From: Fragilaria crotonensis
Taxonomy: Eukaryota; Bacillariophyta; Fragilariophyceae; Fragilariales; Fragilariaceae
DNA: 49,325 bases
Direction of reading: 5' to 3'
Assembly: GCA_022925895.1 (NCBI GenBank)
Contig: JAKSYS010000480.1
Span: 1 to 49,325 of the forward strand
Position 1 is the stretch's first letter. The number at the start of each line of letters is the position of its first letter. Position numbers and translations under genes: made by a program. The notes under the pieces are model-generated. The model did not search any database, was not told the DNA's origin, and saw only the letters and a list, made by a program, of their open reading frames with translations. This document shows positions 1 through 10,387 of this stretch, one piece after another.

Positions 1-1260
1 CTCAGTTGTTGACCCTTTGATGTGCTATGATTAATTGTGAAAGGAGTTGTCACTAGTATCACCAGTGTTCTTTTACCAGCAGGACTGAAGAGTATATCCA
101 AGAAACCCATTGGTGATTCATGAGATGATAGGAGGCAGCCCAGCATGGGACTGCTGAGAACAATGCGCATAGGGCTACGGCTGGGAAAAGCAAGGGAGCT
201 TCTTGTTGTTGAATTTGATGACTTCTGCATCACCTTGGTATATTTTATCATGAAACACATGAGCATGCTTGAGACTTGAGGCATTGTGAGTAGTGTACAT
301 GGCTGAGACGAATGTTTGTATGATTGGTTAGCTAGTAGCTACTACTCGGGTGGCAGGAGGGATGGGAAAAACATGATGGCAACAACACCCAATCTTACAC
401 TCCCCTTAATGCCATTACAACATTTTTGTGGAATGTATTTGTGTGTTGATTGATCCAAACTTTTGTGGAATACAGCGGCTATTCATCGTGGATGAAGAGT
501 GGAGCAGTTGCTGAACCTGCGGTTTAGTAATTTGGGGTCGATGACCGGGGAAAAGGAGTCTTGCTTGTAGTACCGCCACAATCACCAGTGTCAATGTACA
601 CAACATTGCTTTCCATTAAAAGTGCTGCAATACTGCCCCAGAAGGTGTTGCAGGAGTTGTTGCACACATTCAGATAATGGTGTCAAAAGGAGACTGGGTA
701 GTGACTACTACCGGCAGGGTGTTCAAGAAAGAATCGAATGTGTCTCTAGCGTTTAGCGGTGCTGTAGCTAGCTATTGTAACGGAAGACACTGGAGCAGAT
801 CCGCTCAGTACAACAAGTGTACGGATTGACGTCATTTCACTGTATACTCCGAGCATTTTAGAGCCTGAGAAATATATGGCTACGAATCGCCGTATGATTG
901 TACATTGGACAAGGTGACGTCCACGTCTCCGTCCCGCGCCTGATTTTCAAATACCAAAGTATACCTTGTCGGATACATATTAAAAAGTCATTTATGTAGG
1001 ATGAAATCGTTGGGATGGGAGATGCGAACCACCATCCACGAATTTTGCAAACACCTCCGGGTTGCGGCCCATCACATACGTATGTGGTACTACAGTACTG
1101 TAGGTCACACAGCAGGCGCACAGAAGATGTCACACACTACTGCATTAGTATTGCTGTCGTGACGTAAAATGATGTGAGAGTTTAAAAATCTACTCGTTTC
1201 TCAAGACCCAACAGTCCAACAATTCTCTTTTTCTGGATTAGCTGCGGGGGAACGGGAACG
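1..1260. other. Upstream flank, no gene recognised
   Basis: Both strands carry only short open frames with no recognisable motif. The stretch ends at the start codon of the dynamin-like gene, so the last few hundred bases presumably hold its promoter and 5' UTR, but I can point to no specific element. Confidence 0.5.
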
Positions 1261-4071
1261 ATGACACCCACTTGCCTCCTCCTCGTTCCTCTGGTGTCAC
1301 TGATAGTATCAGTGCATTGTGTATCAGACAATGGATACGGATCATCATCCTTTAGCCGAGGAGATGGGATTGATCCGTTTGATGCCGCCACAACTATCAA
1401 CAACTACGAAACGGATTTCATGAACGAATCGGAGGATAGTAGCAGTATGAGCTCCAGTAGTATTCTTGACGTAGATTTCTACGAGGATTTGAGATCAAGG
1501 ATTGATGATTTGAATGACGATATGGACCTGAATTTTGACATTTTGAATCAAGATGCTACAAGTGCTTCCGATTACTCATCCCAAACGGCAACAGGAGGAA
1601 CAGGAACAACAACAGCGGATTACTACACATCTTCAAATCCTCCCCCTCATCCTGCAACTACCTTACGGAAAGAAGATTTGTATGCAGCGTACAATGAACT
1701 ACATAATTTGGCACAAGACTATAATAAAGGCTTTGATGCACCCGCCGTCGTTGTCGTTGGACACCAGTCCTCCGGAAAATCGGCTCTCATTGAAGCGCTC
1801 ATGGGATTTCAATTCAATCAGGTTGGGGGTGGAACCAAGACCAGAAGGCCGATTGCTCTGCGGATGCAGTACAATCCAAAATACTCAACGCCGCGGTGTT
1901 ATTTAGTCGGGGAAGATGGGATCGAACGAGAACTCAGCCTTCACGAAATACAAGATTATATTGAACGAGAGAATCAGCGTCTTGAGAAGGATCCACTGCG
2001 ATCCTTTGAATCGAGAGAGATTAATATTCGCATGGAATATCGACACTGTCCCAATCTTATTCTCATTGATACTCCAGGGCTCATCCTTGCCCCGAGGGTT
2101 CCAAAGGGACGGGCCGGATCATCAGCAGTCTCACAACAACGAGCTTTGCAAGCATCTGCCAAGGAAGCTGAACGACTTGTCATTGACAAACTTTCATGTC
2201 CTGACTACATTATTCTATGCGTGGAAGACACTGCGGATTGGAAACACGGATCCACACGAGAGGTTGTTCAACACGCGGATCCTGATCTCAGTCGGACTGT
2301 CATTGTCAATACCAAGTTTGACACCAAGGTTCCTCAGTTCGGTACACCGTCCGATCTGGAAGATTTCATTTCTGCCGGTATTCTGGACCGACTATCACCC
2401 ACCAAACTGGGTGGACCGTATTTCACTTCGGTGCCGTCTGGTCGTGTGGGCCATTCATCGTCCAATCCCGATGCCATGTACGATTCCGACCTTGATTTTG
2501 TAAATGCCTGTAGCGAAGCAGAAATGACGGATCGTGCCGTGGTAAATCAAAAAATGAGACGCATGGGAAAACAGGGGGAAATCGCCTACGCCACTCTTCA
2601 AAAACGAGTAGGTCTGAGCAAGCTCCGGGCATTTTTAGAACAAAAAGTGGATGAATGTTATCGACGTAACGTTGCCAAGATTATTCCAATGTTACACTCG
2701 GAGTACGCAAACTGCGAACGACGACTTCAACAATGCGAGAAGGAATTGGGGGATCTATCGATCGAGCGACTCAAGGCAGGCGCGGACAGATTTTGTGACG
2801 AGTTCTGTGTCAATCTTCGTAAGGCACTTCAAGGATCTGTGATTGCCCCAGCTTCGCTGTTCGGCGAGACGCTTTCACAAGAGACACAAGCTGGAGGCTC
2901 CTTCCATTCGGTGCAAAACTCTCCAATGTCAGTATCCGACAGGACATGGGAGCGTTTGGTCAGCGCGGAAGTTGGGCATCAAGATCACCGGCTATACGGA
3001 GGTGCTCAGTACCACCGAACTATGCGAGAGTTCAATCTAGCCACCAAGTGCCTTCGACTTCCAACTATCACGGAGGACGAGATTGCAAATGCTGCCGGTA
3101 TGGGAACCACTCACGACGGAGTGAATTTTCTGCATGCGGCCTGTGTCATTGCCCTAGAAAAGGCACGAGTCTCGTTTGAGCCACTCCTTGAGGCTCTACG
3201 GTTCCGCGTGATGCATGTCATGGAGAGACTGTGTCCAGTGACAGAGTACATGCTGCGGGAGACCAAGGAGCAATACAAGATTTCTACTCACAAGTTCTTT
3301 GACGAGGACAACAAGAGAGATGACGGTGAAGGATCCACGGATGGAGTGAATCGTGCAACTGACATCGCGCAGAATCCTCAATTTCGTCAATTAGTTCAAC
3401 AAATCTTTGAGAACTTTGTTCAAAAGTGTTCCGACAACGCCCTCTCCAAGTGCAGGGATGATTTAACTGCCATAACCCGGTACGTGACGTGGAATCTTGA
3501 CGACCGCAGCAGTGGGGCACTTCAGCGTTCGCTTCCCGACAAGACAGATCTGGTATCAATCTATCAAGTTGCAGTCAAGGCCTCGAGCAGAGGTGATGAG
3601 AACGACAAGGAAGACGAGGTCATTAGCCGTGCCATTATTGCCAATTCAGAAAAGGCCCTGAAGCCAATGGCAGATGAGCAACGTGACTATTTCAACCTGC
3701 TCCAACTTATGGAAGAAGCAATTTGCACCCGCGATGCGAATCGAACAAACATGGTCGTCGGATCTCTTGTTCAACATATCGTAGCACAATGGCGCGAATC
3801 GTTTGGGAGACAAGTTACCACCAAGTTTAATTGCTACTTCATGTTGCCTTTTGTCGACGACTTCCACAAATTCATGAGATATGAGCTGCAGAAGGTTTAC
3901 GAGGGAGAAGGGGATAATCTGTGCGAGGTATTTGACCTTGCTGCAGCTCGACGGGCACTTCAAGTACATCGCCAAGAGCTTGTCAACGAATGCGTTGCCA
4001 ACAAGAGATTGCAAGAAAAATTCATGGGCCTGGCAAGAATGATGCGAAAACAACAACAAGACATGCAATAA
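1261..4071 (+). CDS. ARC5/DRP5B-type dynamin-like GTPase with signal peptide
   Basis: Uninterrupted 936-residue dynamin-superfamily protein. The GTPase domain shows G1 GHQSSGKS (167-174), the GGGTKTRRPI switch I segment shortly after, G3 DTPGL (270-274) and G4 TKFD (351-354). The switch I wording, the segment before G3 (CPNLILIDTPGL) and a C-terminal GED-like part with NCYFMLPFVDD match the plant ARC5/DRP5B plastid-division branch rather than classical dynamin. Members polymerise around the plastid and use GTP hydrolysis to constrict its outer envelope. Residues 1-20 are a hydrophobic signal peptide (LLLVPLVSLIVSV core), followed by about 100 acidic, Ser/Thr-rich residues. No Phe or other aromatic follows the likely cleavage site, which in diatoms would fit the periplastidal compartment rather than the stroma; that is inference. 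The ATG at 1261 is chosen because it supplies the signal peptide. Single exon, intact. Confidence 0.9.
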   Translation: MTPTCLLLVPLVSLIVSVHCVSDNGYGSSSFSRGDGIDPFDAATTINNYETDFMNESEDSSSMSSSSILDVDFYEDLRSRIDDLNDDMDLNFDILNQDATSASDYSSQTATGGTGTTTADYYTSSNPPPHPATTLRKEDLYAAYNELHNLAQDYNKGFDAPAVVVVGHQSSGKSALIEALMGFQFNQVGGGTKTRRPIALRMQYNPKYSTPRCYLVGEDGIERELSLHEIQDYIERENQRLEKDPLRSFESREINIRMEYRHCPNLILIDTPGLILAPRVPKGRAGSSAVSQQRALQASAKEAERLVIDKLSCPDYIILCVEDTADWKHGSTREVVQHADPDLSRTVIVNTKFDTKVPQFGTPSDLEDFISAGILDRLSPTKLGGPYFTSVPSGRVGHSSSNPDAMYDSDLDFVNACSEAEMTDRAVVNQKMRRMGKQGEIAYATLQKRVGLSKLRAFLEQKVDECYRRNVAKIIPMLHSEYANCERRLQQCEKELGDLSIERLKAGADRFCDEFCVNLRKALQGSVIAPASLFGETLSQETQAGGSFHSVQNSPMSVSDRTWERLVSAEVGHQDHRLYGGAQYHRTMREFNLATKCLRLPTITEDEIANAAGMGTTHDGVNFLHAACVIALEKARVSFEPLLEALRFRVMHVMERLCPVTEYMLRETKEQYKISTHKFFDEDNKRDDGEGSTDGVNRATDIAQNPQFRQLVQQIFENFVQKCSDNALSKCRDDLTAITRYVTWNLDDRSSGALQRSLPDKTDLVSIYQVAVKASSRGDENDKEDEVISRAIIANSEKALKPMADEQRDYFNLLQLMEEAICTRDANRTNMVVGSLVQHIVAQWRESFGRQVTTKFNCYFMLPFVDDFHKFMRYELQKVYEGEGDNLCEVFDLAAARRALQVHRQELVNECVANKRLQEKFMGLARMMRKQQQDMQ

Positions 4072-5505
4072 TGTTCCGATGATTCAAGGTCACATGCTTT
4101 GGATCAAAATCTCCCCGTCTGCGTACGTAAATTGTAAAAACCTTGGGGTGGGGGATCTTCATCACGACGACTCATCACTTAAGTTGAAGTCGAGTCATTC
4201 GTGGGGGGTCACAATCAGCGCGATCCATAACGTAACCTGAATCCATGCCATCCAACACTGTTATCATCGGCATGGTCCGTATGGATGCGTATTAGTGACT
4301 AAATTTACATATGCACGTTCCTTATAGTTGCACACCCACAATCCGTAGAGCAAGTTAAAGCGTCATTCGAATCACAATCTTGAGGTATGTTTCGTCATCT
4401 GAAGATTAAAGTGCGATCTCAGAGTGACATTACTAGTATGCACAGCAATCGCAGGAACGAAATTGCCAGTATCGACGTGGAAATTCCAAGAGGGTGCATG
4501 GCAAATACGCCTGAATTACTCTGCGACATCCGCGGCAAATGCTTGAGATTTGGTCGTACCACATACTTGAGAATATGAGCAACGATAGAGGCGTTGCGTA
4601 TGCAGTGGAGTCGCAATGACATGTGAGCCAGTCGTACGTTTGGATTCGTCACGTACATTACTTCCCCTACCTCGCGTTGTATTCGAGTACCAGATGAAGT
4701 CGGAGAACAATATGACTATAATCAACAGATGGAACGGGTTTAAGTGTCCTCGAGCTGAGTCCATGGTACTCAGTACGACAGTACTATAGTACTTTTAGTC
4801 TAGCTACTTGTACTCGAATACTCGGTTGGTGCAGTATTCTCCGTATAGCACTGGAGTGCCTGGTAGCTTGTTCGATCATGTTCTCTAACGCTCTTGGCGT
4901 GGTCAACCGCGACATACGACATGGAACGTGCATCAAGTGTCGGCATTTGAAATTGCCTCCTGAAGTTATTGACTGTCAAGAGTCATCTAACGACGAACAT
5001 ATTGACCATGACTTGAGTCGCGATTGCTCCGATAAAATAGATTTCCTAATTCAGAATGTCAATACGCACCACAAGAAGTCGTAGGCTAAAACGAAGTTAA
5101 GTTTTCTACGTAGCCGCAAAACTTCCTTTTCTGGCGTAGAATCTACACCTAGAATATACTGGCAGGGAGGTCCGGTAAAATGACGTTTCTTCTCGTAGCT
5201 TCTACATGCAATTTATACCAAGCAGAGGTGCATGGCCGGACCTTCCAGGGCAGTTCATCTTTGCGGATGGCTCGATAGAGATGTTGAGATCTTGATTCTC
5301 GCATACGTGACTCACTAGACATCGTAACAAACATCTTGGACGTTTGGTTGATCAATGACCTCAGCCTTCATTCTCTTTTAGGAAGACTGCATAAAAAACG
5401 AATTGTAACAAGACGTAATCATCGAAGTGTACACAACTTAATCTCTCGATATGGTCTAAGGAGTGCAGCAGCAAATAGTCGAACGCAAGCATTGTCAGAA
5501 AGGCA
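4072..5505. other. Intergenic region between dynamin and HSF genes
   Basis: No coding region is supported. Positions about 4768-4845 are rich in short GTAC/AGTACT palindromes and TACTCG motifs, a patch type that recurs upstream of the ankyrin genes. The remainder presumably holds the dynamin 3' UTR and the HSF promoter. Confidence 0.5.
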
Positions 5506-6288
5506 ATGGATCAGGAAGTTCCCAGTACTAGCCCACGACCAAATCGCGTAACGTTTCCGTATCAATTACAGGTGCTGCTGTCAGAAGCTGAAAGACAGGG
5601 GTTCACCAACATCATTTCATGGCATCCGTCGGGTGAGTCCTTTGTCATTTCACAGCCTAACGATTTCGCAAAGGACATTCTGCCAAGATACTTTCGACAA
5701 ACAAAGTTTAGTTCCTTCAAACGGCAATTGAATGCGTACGGTTTTCAGCGCGAACAAACCGAAATGCTTGACGAGTTCGTGTATTCCAACAAGCCAAATT
5801 TCATTCGTTCGTCACCCGAGGCGTGCCACCAGATACGTCGTCGACGAGTGATTCAGGAGACGAACATGCTGAGTTTGGTCGAAGCTCGACATAATTCATT
5901 TCAAAGAAGTGAATTTGAGCCGCTTCCTTCCTCCCGACAAACATCTTCTTTGTTTATGGGAGCGCGAGCCGGTAAGTTTCACGAAGTGGACCAGCCTCGA
6001 GGAGATTCTCCTCTTGACAGACAATTCGAGATTTATCCATCTTTTCCATCTCTGTACATGGCAGCTCATGCATTGAGAACCGCGGCAGCTGATACTGGCC
6101 CGGGAAGGATGCAACAGGTGTCATTGCAATCAGCGAATGACTCAGCTATTGGATCTAGAAGTACGTCTATCGTGCAGCCAACTGACCCCATTTTGGACGA
6201 CATGGCTGCTTCGATTGCGTATTCCGGGGACGAGTTACATATAGGGGAGTGGGATCCAAGCAAAGAAGAATGCGAGTCACCTTCGTAG
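5506..6288 (+). CDS. Heat-shock-factor-type transcription factor
   Basis: A 260-residue protein with an HSF-type winged-helix DNA-binding domain at about residues 17-115. The domain opens with FPYQLQVLL, continues through the W-x-P-x-G-x-x-F-V-I pattern (W39, P41, G43, F46), and has the recognition helix SSFKRQLNAYGFQR at 69-82, close to the animal SFVRQLNMYGF. The wing ends in an FIRSSPE segment where most HSFs have an FxRGxxxLL segment, followed by a basic RRRR cluster that could serve as a nuclear signal. I see no clear HR-A/B leucine-zipper trimerisation region; the C-terminal 140 residues are Ser-rich and ordinary. HSF-type proteins are strongly expanded in diatoms, many of them short like this one, and their roles are not limited to heat shock. 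Start chosen at the ATG just before the domain. No intron needed. Target genes cannot be inferred. Confidence 0.9.
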   Translation: MDQEVPSTSPRPNRVTFPYQLQVLLSEAERQGFTNIISWHPSGESFVISQPNDFAKDILPRYFRQTKFSSFKRQLNAYGFQREQTEMLDEFVYSNKPNFIRSSPEACHQIRRRRVIQETNMLSLVEARHNSFQRSEFEPLPSSRQTSSLFMGARAGKFHEVDQPRGDSPLDRQFEIYPSFPSLYMAAHALRTAAADTGPGRMQQVSLQSANDSAIGSRSTSIVQPTDPILDDMAASIAYSGDELHIGEWDPSKEECESPS

Positions 6289-6429
6289 GCCTTCATGCCA
6301 GAGCATCTGCGCGAATCTCTTATTTCTTCAAGACAGAAGTGTCGACCGAAGGTAGCGGTATTTTCAAAACCTGTCATGATTCTCATCCGGATAGAATGAA
6401 TTCAAACTACAGGGGCATACTTTTTCGGT

Positions 6430-7110
6430 TCACGTTTTGCTGGTCGCTTTAATCACAACCTCGCCAGACACAGTTATCATTGCATTCAAACAATCTAATT
6501 CGGACTTTGCAATGATGAGAGCTTACGCCGAAGACAGTTACCACTGCATTAAAATAATCTGACTCGAGCTTCGCTATGACAAAAGTCTGCGTCGGAAACG
6601 ATATCAGACCCATCCAAGAATCTGATCCGAACGACAGAAGGATCACGCGCTACGTCGGACGTCGGAAATGGATTCAAACTTCGGATTTATGAAGGCCTAC
6701 ACACTTACCTCACCGTTCAAAGAATCAGATCCGAACGTCGCAAGGATCAAGGTCTACATCGGATGTCGGATCCGCGGTTCAATCCGTGTGAGCAAATTCA
6801 TTTTGCGGATCTATTAATCGGATTCCATCTTCGAAATGATGAAGGCCTACGTCGTAGACACTTATCACTGCAGTTAAACCATGTGATTCGAACTTCACAA
6901 TTAATGAAGGTCTACGTCGGGCACCCACATTACTGCGTACCAACAATTTGATTCGAATGCTTTTGGAATTCAAGTTTCGGTCGCTCCAATGAATTATCAT
7001 CACTTTGCAAGGATGAAGGCAAGGCCTGCCATCGTCAGAGGCACACAGCACTCCAACAATAGGATTGGAGGTTTTGCACAATGTTGAAGGCCTACGTTGG
7101 ACGTATCACT
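6430..7110. repeat. Degenerate tandem repeat field, ~65-bp unit
   Basis: Successive blocks share an approximate consensus of the form ATCTGATTCGAACTTCGCAA, TGATGAAGGCCTACGTCGGA and a TTATCACTGCATTCAA part, repeated roughly nine or ten times with heavy divergence and indels. No frame stays open through it. Related copies lie at 10940-11180, so it is a dispersed as well as a tandem repeat. It begins about 140 bp after the HSF stop codon. Confidence 0.7.
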
Positions 7111-8467
7111 GCTTGCGAGCAAGCAAAAACGATTTTGCACATTTTGTGTCTGTTATACATTTCGTATTGCTGGAAGAGGTTGTGACCACCCGATTGCAAC
7201 TATACGGCGGGAAATGGAGAAATCTTGTTGCGTGGAGAAAGAGCTATACCATCAAAAGCATCACCTCGATATACATCGGTGAGCTTCAACGTAACGCCAT
7301 TCTTAATACGGGAAGTGGTCCCACAGATATTTCTCTTTCCGAACAAGATTTTCTTTCCGCCCTCATCAGGTCACGCCTTCTATCTACGTCCTCAATGGGA
7401 CAATTTTGAACCATTTTTGATACATAGAATTTTGCATGTTGTATTTTGACTTAACCTTGTTAATTGGGAGAAGGCAGTTTATACAGGTTGGCTACCATGG
7501 GTTTGGCTGCTACTCTTTAGCCCCTGCTTCCGCAAAATGCACGCTTTTTTCGCTAGAAACGGAATGGAATCTCTGGAGTCTAGAAGTCTTTGCTGTGGAA
7601 GCGGTGACTAGTGCGACTGGAGTCACTAAAGAGAAGAAAAGGCAAAAGCGTCTATGGTAGTGAATTTGGGGACGCACCTCTCCTCCCACGCCTCCATGTT
7701 TATGGAAACATAAACGGGTAAGTCCGATGACGAGAACAAGCCTAAAGTAGATTCTGCTTGTCTTTTAATACATAACATTCATATGTTACCAAACGAGCCA
7801 ATCTTCACAGAAACATTAGAAACCTCCAATCATATGCTTCGTGCTATCGTGTTGTCCGAAGTTGTTATAGCCCATAGATGTACTGTAATCATTAGTTTTC
7901 ATACCACTCGTGGCATCTGCTTTTTCCTTCGATACATTTTCCCGACTTACGTTTTGATGACAACTTTTTCTCGATTCCGTGGTCGAAAACAACATCGAGT
8001 GCGATCATGCAAAATTGTGGGGCGATCGAAGCAAAAAGTCAACAGCCGAGCGACTAGCAGAAAATGAGTTCAAGGTCACCGGATATTGAAACCTAATAAT
8101 ATGGTTCCTCTTTCCTTGTGTCGTCCTGTCTGCCATCACGCCATCATCTCTTTCACCTTTCACCCCATCACGCAAGGCCCATTTCGGGGTATATATGAAT
8201 TATACATATCATTATATAACATATATTACCTATTTAGCTATATACCCTACTTATCAAATACTCAAAGCACTTTTCCTGATGTATGTTAGACCTACATATG
8301 ACATAGAGATTTTGTTTTGTGATCATGATTTCGATATACATGTTGCATATATAATGGTCTAGCATATGGGACTATTCCGATACGGATGAAAACTATTGTG
8401 CAGTGCGAGTACTCCATTACTTTAGTATACTACGGTACGTAGAGTAGCCTCTCTACACTCTCTATGA
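7111..8467. other. Intergenic region, no gene recognised
   Basis: Short frames only, none with a recognisable domain. Positions 8190-8290 are very AT-rich (ATATAT-type). Positions 8400-8460 hold a TAC/GTAC-rich patch (ACTACGGTACGTAG) directly before the first ankyrin gene. Confidence 0.5.
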
Positions 8468-10246
8468 ATGCTAGTAGCAGAAATGCGTCGCCTGAAGTCA
8501 ATCGTGAAGGGAGCGCATACTATACGCGTTGTACTAGAAGTACCCTTCGAATCGAGATTACAACCATATGGGTCTGTTCACGTTCGCTTGACTCAACAAC
8601 AACAGAGAATGAGGATTTTCGCCCATCCACTTCGTCACGCCCAAGACCATTTGATACGATACCCAAGAGGGCCCGGGCGGTCCATGTCACTCTCTTCGGT
8701 GATTCAAGGTGACGGTGGTTCCTCACCAATACGCATACCTCCATCCTTTCGACGGAGCATGGTTCTCTCCCTTTCACAACAACATCAACCTTTCACCTCA
8801 TGGTGCCGACCCCAGGTCCTTGGGAAGTTGGACAATTTCAAAAGGCGACCACCCTGCAGAGCGATACATAGCGATGTAGCAGGCAGTATAGCTCTTATTT
8901 GGGCAAGCAAAGAAGGTTATTTAGAAGTGGTTCGTGCTTTACTGAAGCGTCAAGGGGAGGATGTGTACATCACGGATGACGTGGGCAACGCAGCTCTCAT
9001 CTTGGCAAGCTGGAATGGCCATGTGGGAGTGGTTCGAGAATTACTGAATCACGATGGAGTGGATGTGAACACCAAGAATCACGATGGCAACACAGCTCTC
9101 ATCGGTGCAAGCTCTCAGGGCCATTTGGAAGTGGTTCTTGATGTATTGAACCACGAAGGGGTGGAGGTGAATATCCAAAATAACGATGGCTTCACTGCTC
9201 TCATCGAGGCAAGCGATGAGGGCCATTTGGAAGTGGTTCGTGCATTATTGAATCATGATGGAGTGGAGGTAAATGTCAAGAATATGCACGGCGATACAGC
9301 TCTCCTTGGTGCAAGCTGGAATGGCCATTTGGAAGTGGTTCGTGCTTTATTGAACCACGAAGGGGTGGATGTTAATATCAAGACTAATAAAGGCAACACA
9401 GCTCTCATTACCGCAAGCAATGAGGGGCATTTGGAAGTGGTTTGTGCGTTATTGAACCACGATGGAGTGGATGTGAATACCAAGAATAAAACTGGCTTTA
9501 CAGCTCTCATCGCTGCAAGCTTTACAGGTCATATGGATGTGGTCGCTGCTTTATTGAACCACGAAGGGGTGGATGTTAATACCAAGAATGAAAATGGCAC
9601 CACAGCTCTCGGCGGTGCATGTGGGAATGGCCATTTGGATGTGGTTCGTGCATTATTGAACCACAAAGGTGTGGATGTGAATATCAAGACGAATAATTGC
9701 CTCACAGCTCTCATCGTCGCAAGCTATTGTGGCCATTTGGATGTGGTTCGTGCTTTATTAAATAACGAAGGCGTGGATGTTAATATCAAGGATGATGATG
9801 GCGACACAGCTCTTATCGGTGCAAGCAAGATTGGCAATTTGGAAGTGGTTCGAACTTTATTGAATCACGAGAGGGTGGAGGTGAATACGAAGGATAAGGA
9901 TGGCAACACAGCTCTCCTTGGTGCAAGCCTGAATGGGCATTTGGAAGTGGTTCGTGCTTTATTGGACTACAATGGGGTGGAGGTGAACATCCAGAATAAT
10001 GACGGCTTTACAGCTCTGATGGTCGCAAGCCATCGTGGCCATTTGGAAGTGGTTTGTGCGTTGTTGAATCACGTAGGGGTGGATGTAGATATGGTGAATC
10101 AAGATGGCCTTACAGCTCTCCACTATGCAAGCGCGAACGGCCATTCGGAAGTGGTTCGTTCTTTATTGGATTACACCGGTTCGGAGGTGAATATCAGCAG
10201 TAATTTTGGCGACACACCTCTTGAGATGGCTCACAAGGCGAAATAA
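8468..10246 (+). CDS. Ankyrin-repeat protein, 13 near-identical repeats
   Basis: A 592-residue protein. From residue 139 to 580 there are 13 complete 34-residue ankyrin repeats in perfect register, plus a short partial one (581-592). The usual unit reads GxTALIxASxxGHLEVVRALLNHxGVDVNIxx. At DNA level the unit is 102 bp and copies stay very similar (for example GGCCATTTGGAAGTGGTTCG recurs), so the array has expanded or been homogenised recently. Residues 1-138 do not resemble the short ANK cap found at the N-termini of the sister genes, so the true start or a missed 5' exon is uncertain; the ATG at 8468 is only the first in frame. The protein ends at a TAA (10244-10246) just where the sister genes continue into a helical tail. 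ANK arrays bind protein partners; the partner is unknown. A TAC-rich patch lies just upstream. Confidence 0.8.
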   Translation: MLVAEMRRLKSIVKGAHTIRVVLEVPFESRLQPYGSVHVRLTQQQQRMRIFAHPLRHAQDHLIRYPRGPGRSMSLSSVIQGDGGSSPIRIPPSFRRSMVLSLSQQHQPFTSWCRPQVLGKLDNFKRRPPCRAIHSDVAGSIALIWASKEGYLEVVRALLKRQGEDVYITDDVGNAALILASWNGHVGVVRELLNHDGVDVNTKNHDGNTALIGASSQGHLEVVLDVLNHEGVEVNIQNNDGFTALIEASDEGHLEVVRALLNHDGVEVNVKNMHGDTALLGASWNGHLEVVRALLNHEGVDVNIKTNKGNTALITASNEGHLEVVCALLNHDGVDVNTKNKTGFTALIAASFTGHMDVVAALLNHEGVDVNTKNENGTTALGGACGNGHLDVVRALLNHKGVDVNIKTNNCLTALIVASYCGHLDVVRALLNNEGVDVNIKDDDGDTALIGASKIGNLEVVRTLLNHERVEVNTKDKDGNTALLGASLNGHLEVVRALLDYNGVEVNIQNNDGFTALMVASHRGHLEVVCALLNHVGVDVDMVNQDGLTALHYASANGHSEVVRSLLDYTGSEVNISSNFGDTPLEMAHKAK

Positions 10247-10387
10247 CATGATGTTGCAAGTTTCATGATAAAATACATGGATCCCAACACACGAGAAGTC
10301 TCGCGAGGCGGAAGAGTCCTGAGGGAACAGCAGAATTGCCACGAGGATGCTGAGCGTACGCTGGCATCCGAAGAGAAGAGTTCGTAG
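10247..10387 (+). pseudogene. In-frame remnant of the conserved post-ANK tail
   Basis: Directly after the TAA of the preceding ankyrin gene the same frame stays open for 46 codons to a TAG at 10385. Its text (HDVASFMIKYMDPN, then a charged helix with REQQNCHEDAERTLASEEK) aligns in position and character with the tail of the sister genes (ND-x-x-ARLLEEHxER followed by a charged helix). The TAA therefore looks like a nonsense mutation within an older, longer gene. Whether readthrough occurs cannot be seen. Confidence 0.55.

Noticed and set aside
3646-4068. 140-codon minus-strand open frame
   Set aside because: It lies antisense within the strongly conserved dynamin-like gene and has no domain of its own.
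8882-10246. Regular 102-bp periodicity as a CRISPR-like array or non-coding satellite
   Set aside because: Every unit encodes one 34-residue ankyrin repeat in a single open frame, which explains the period completely.
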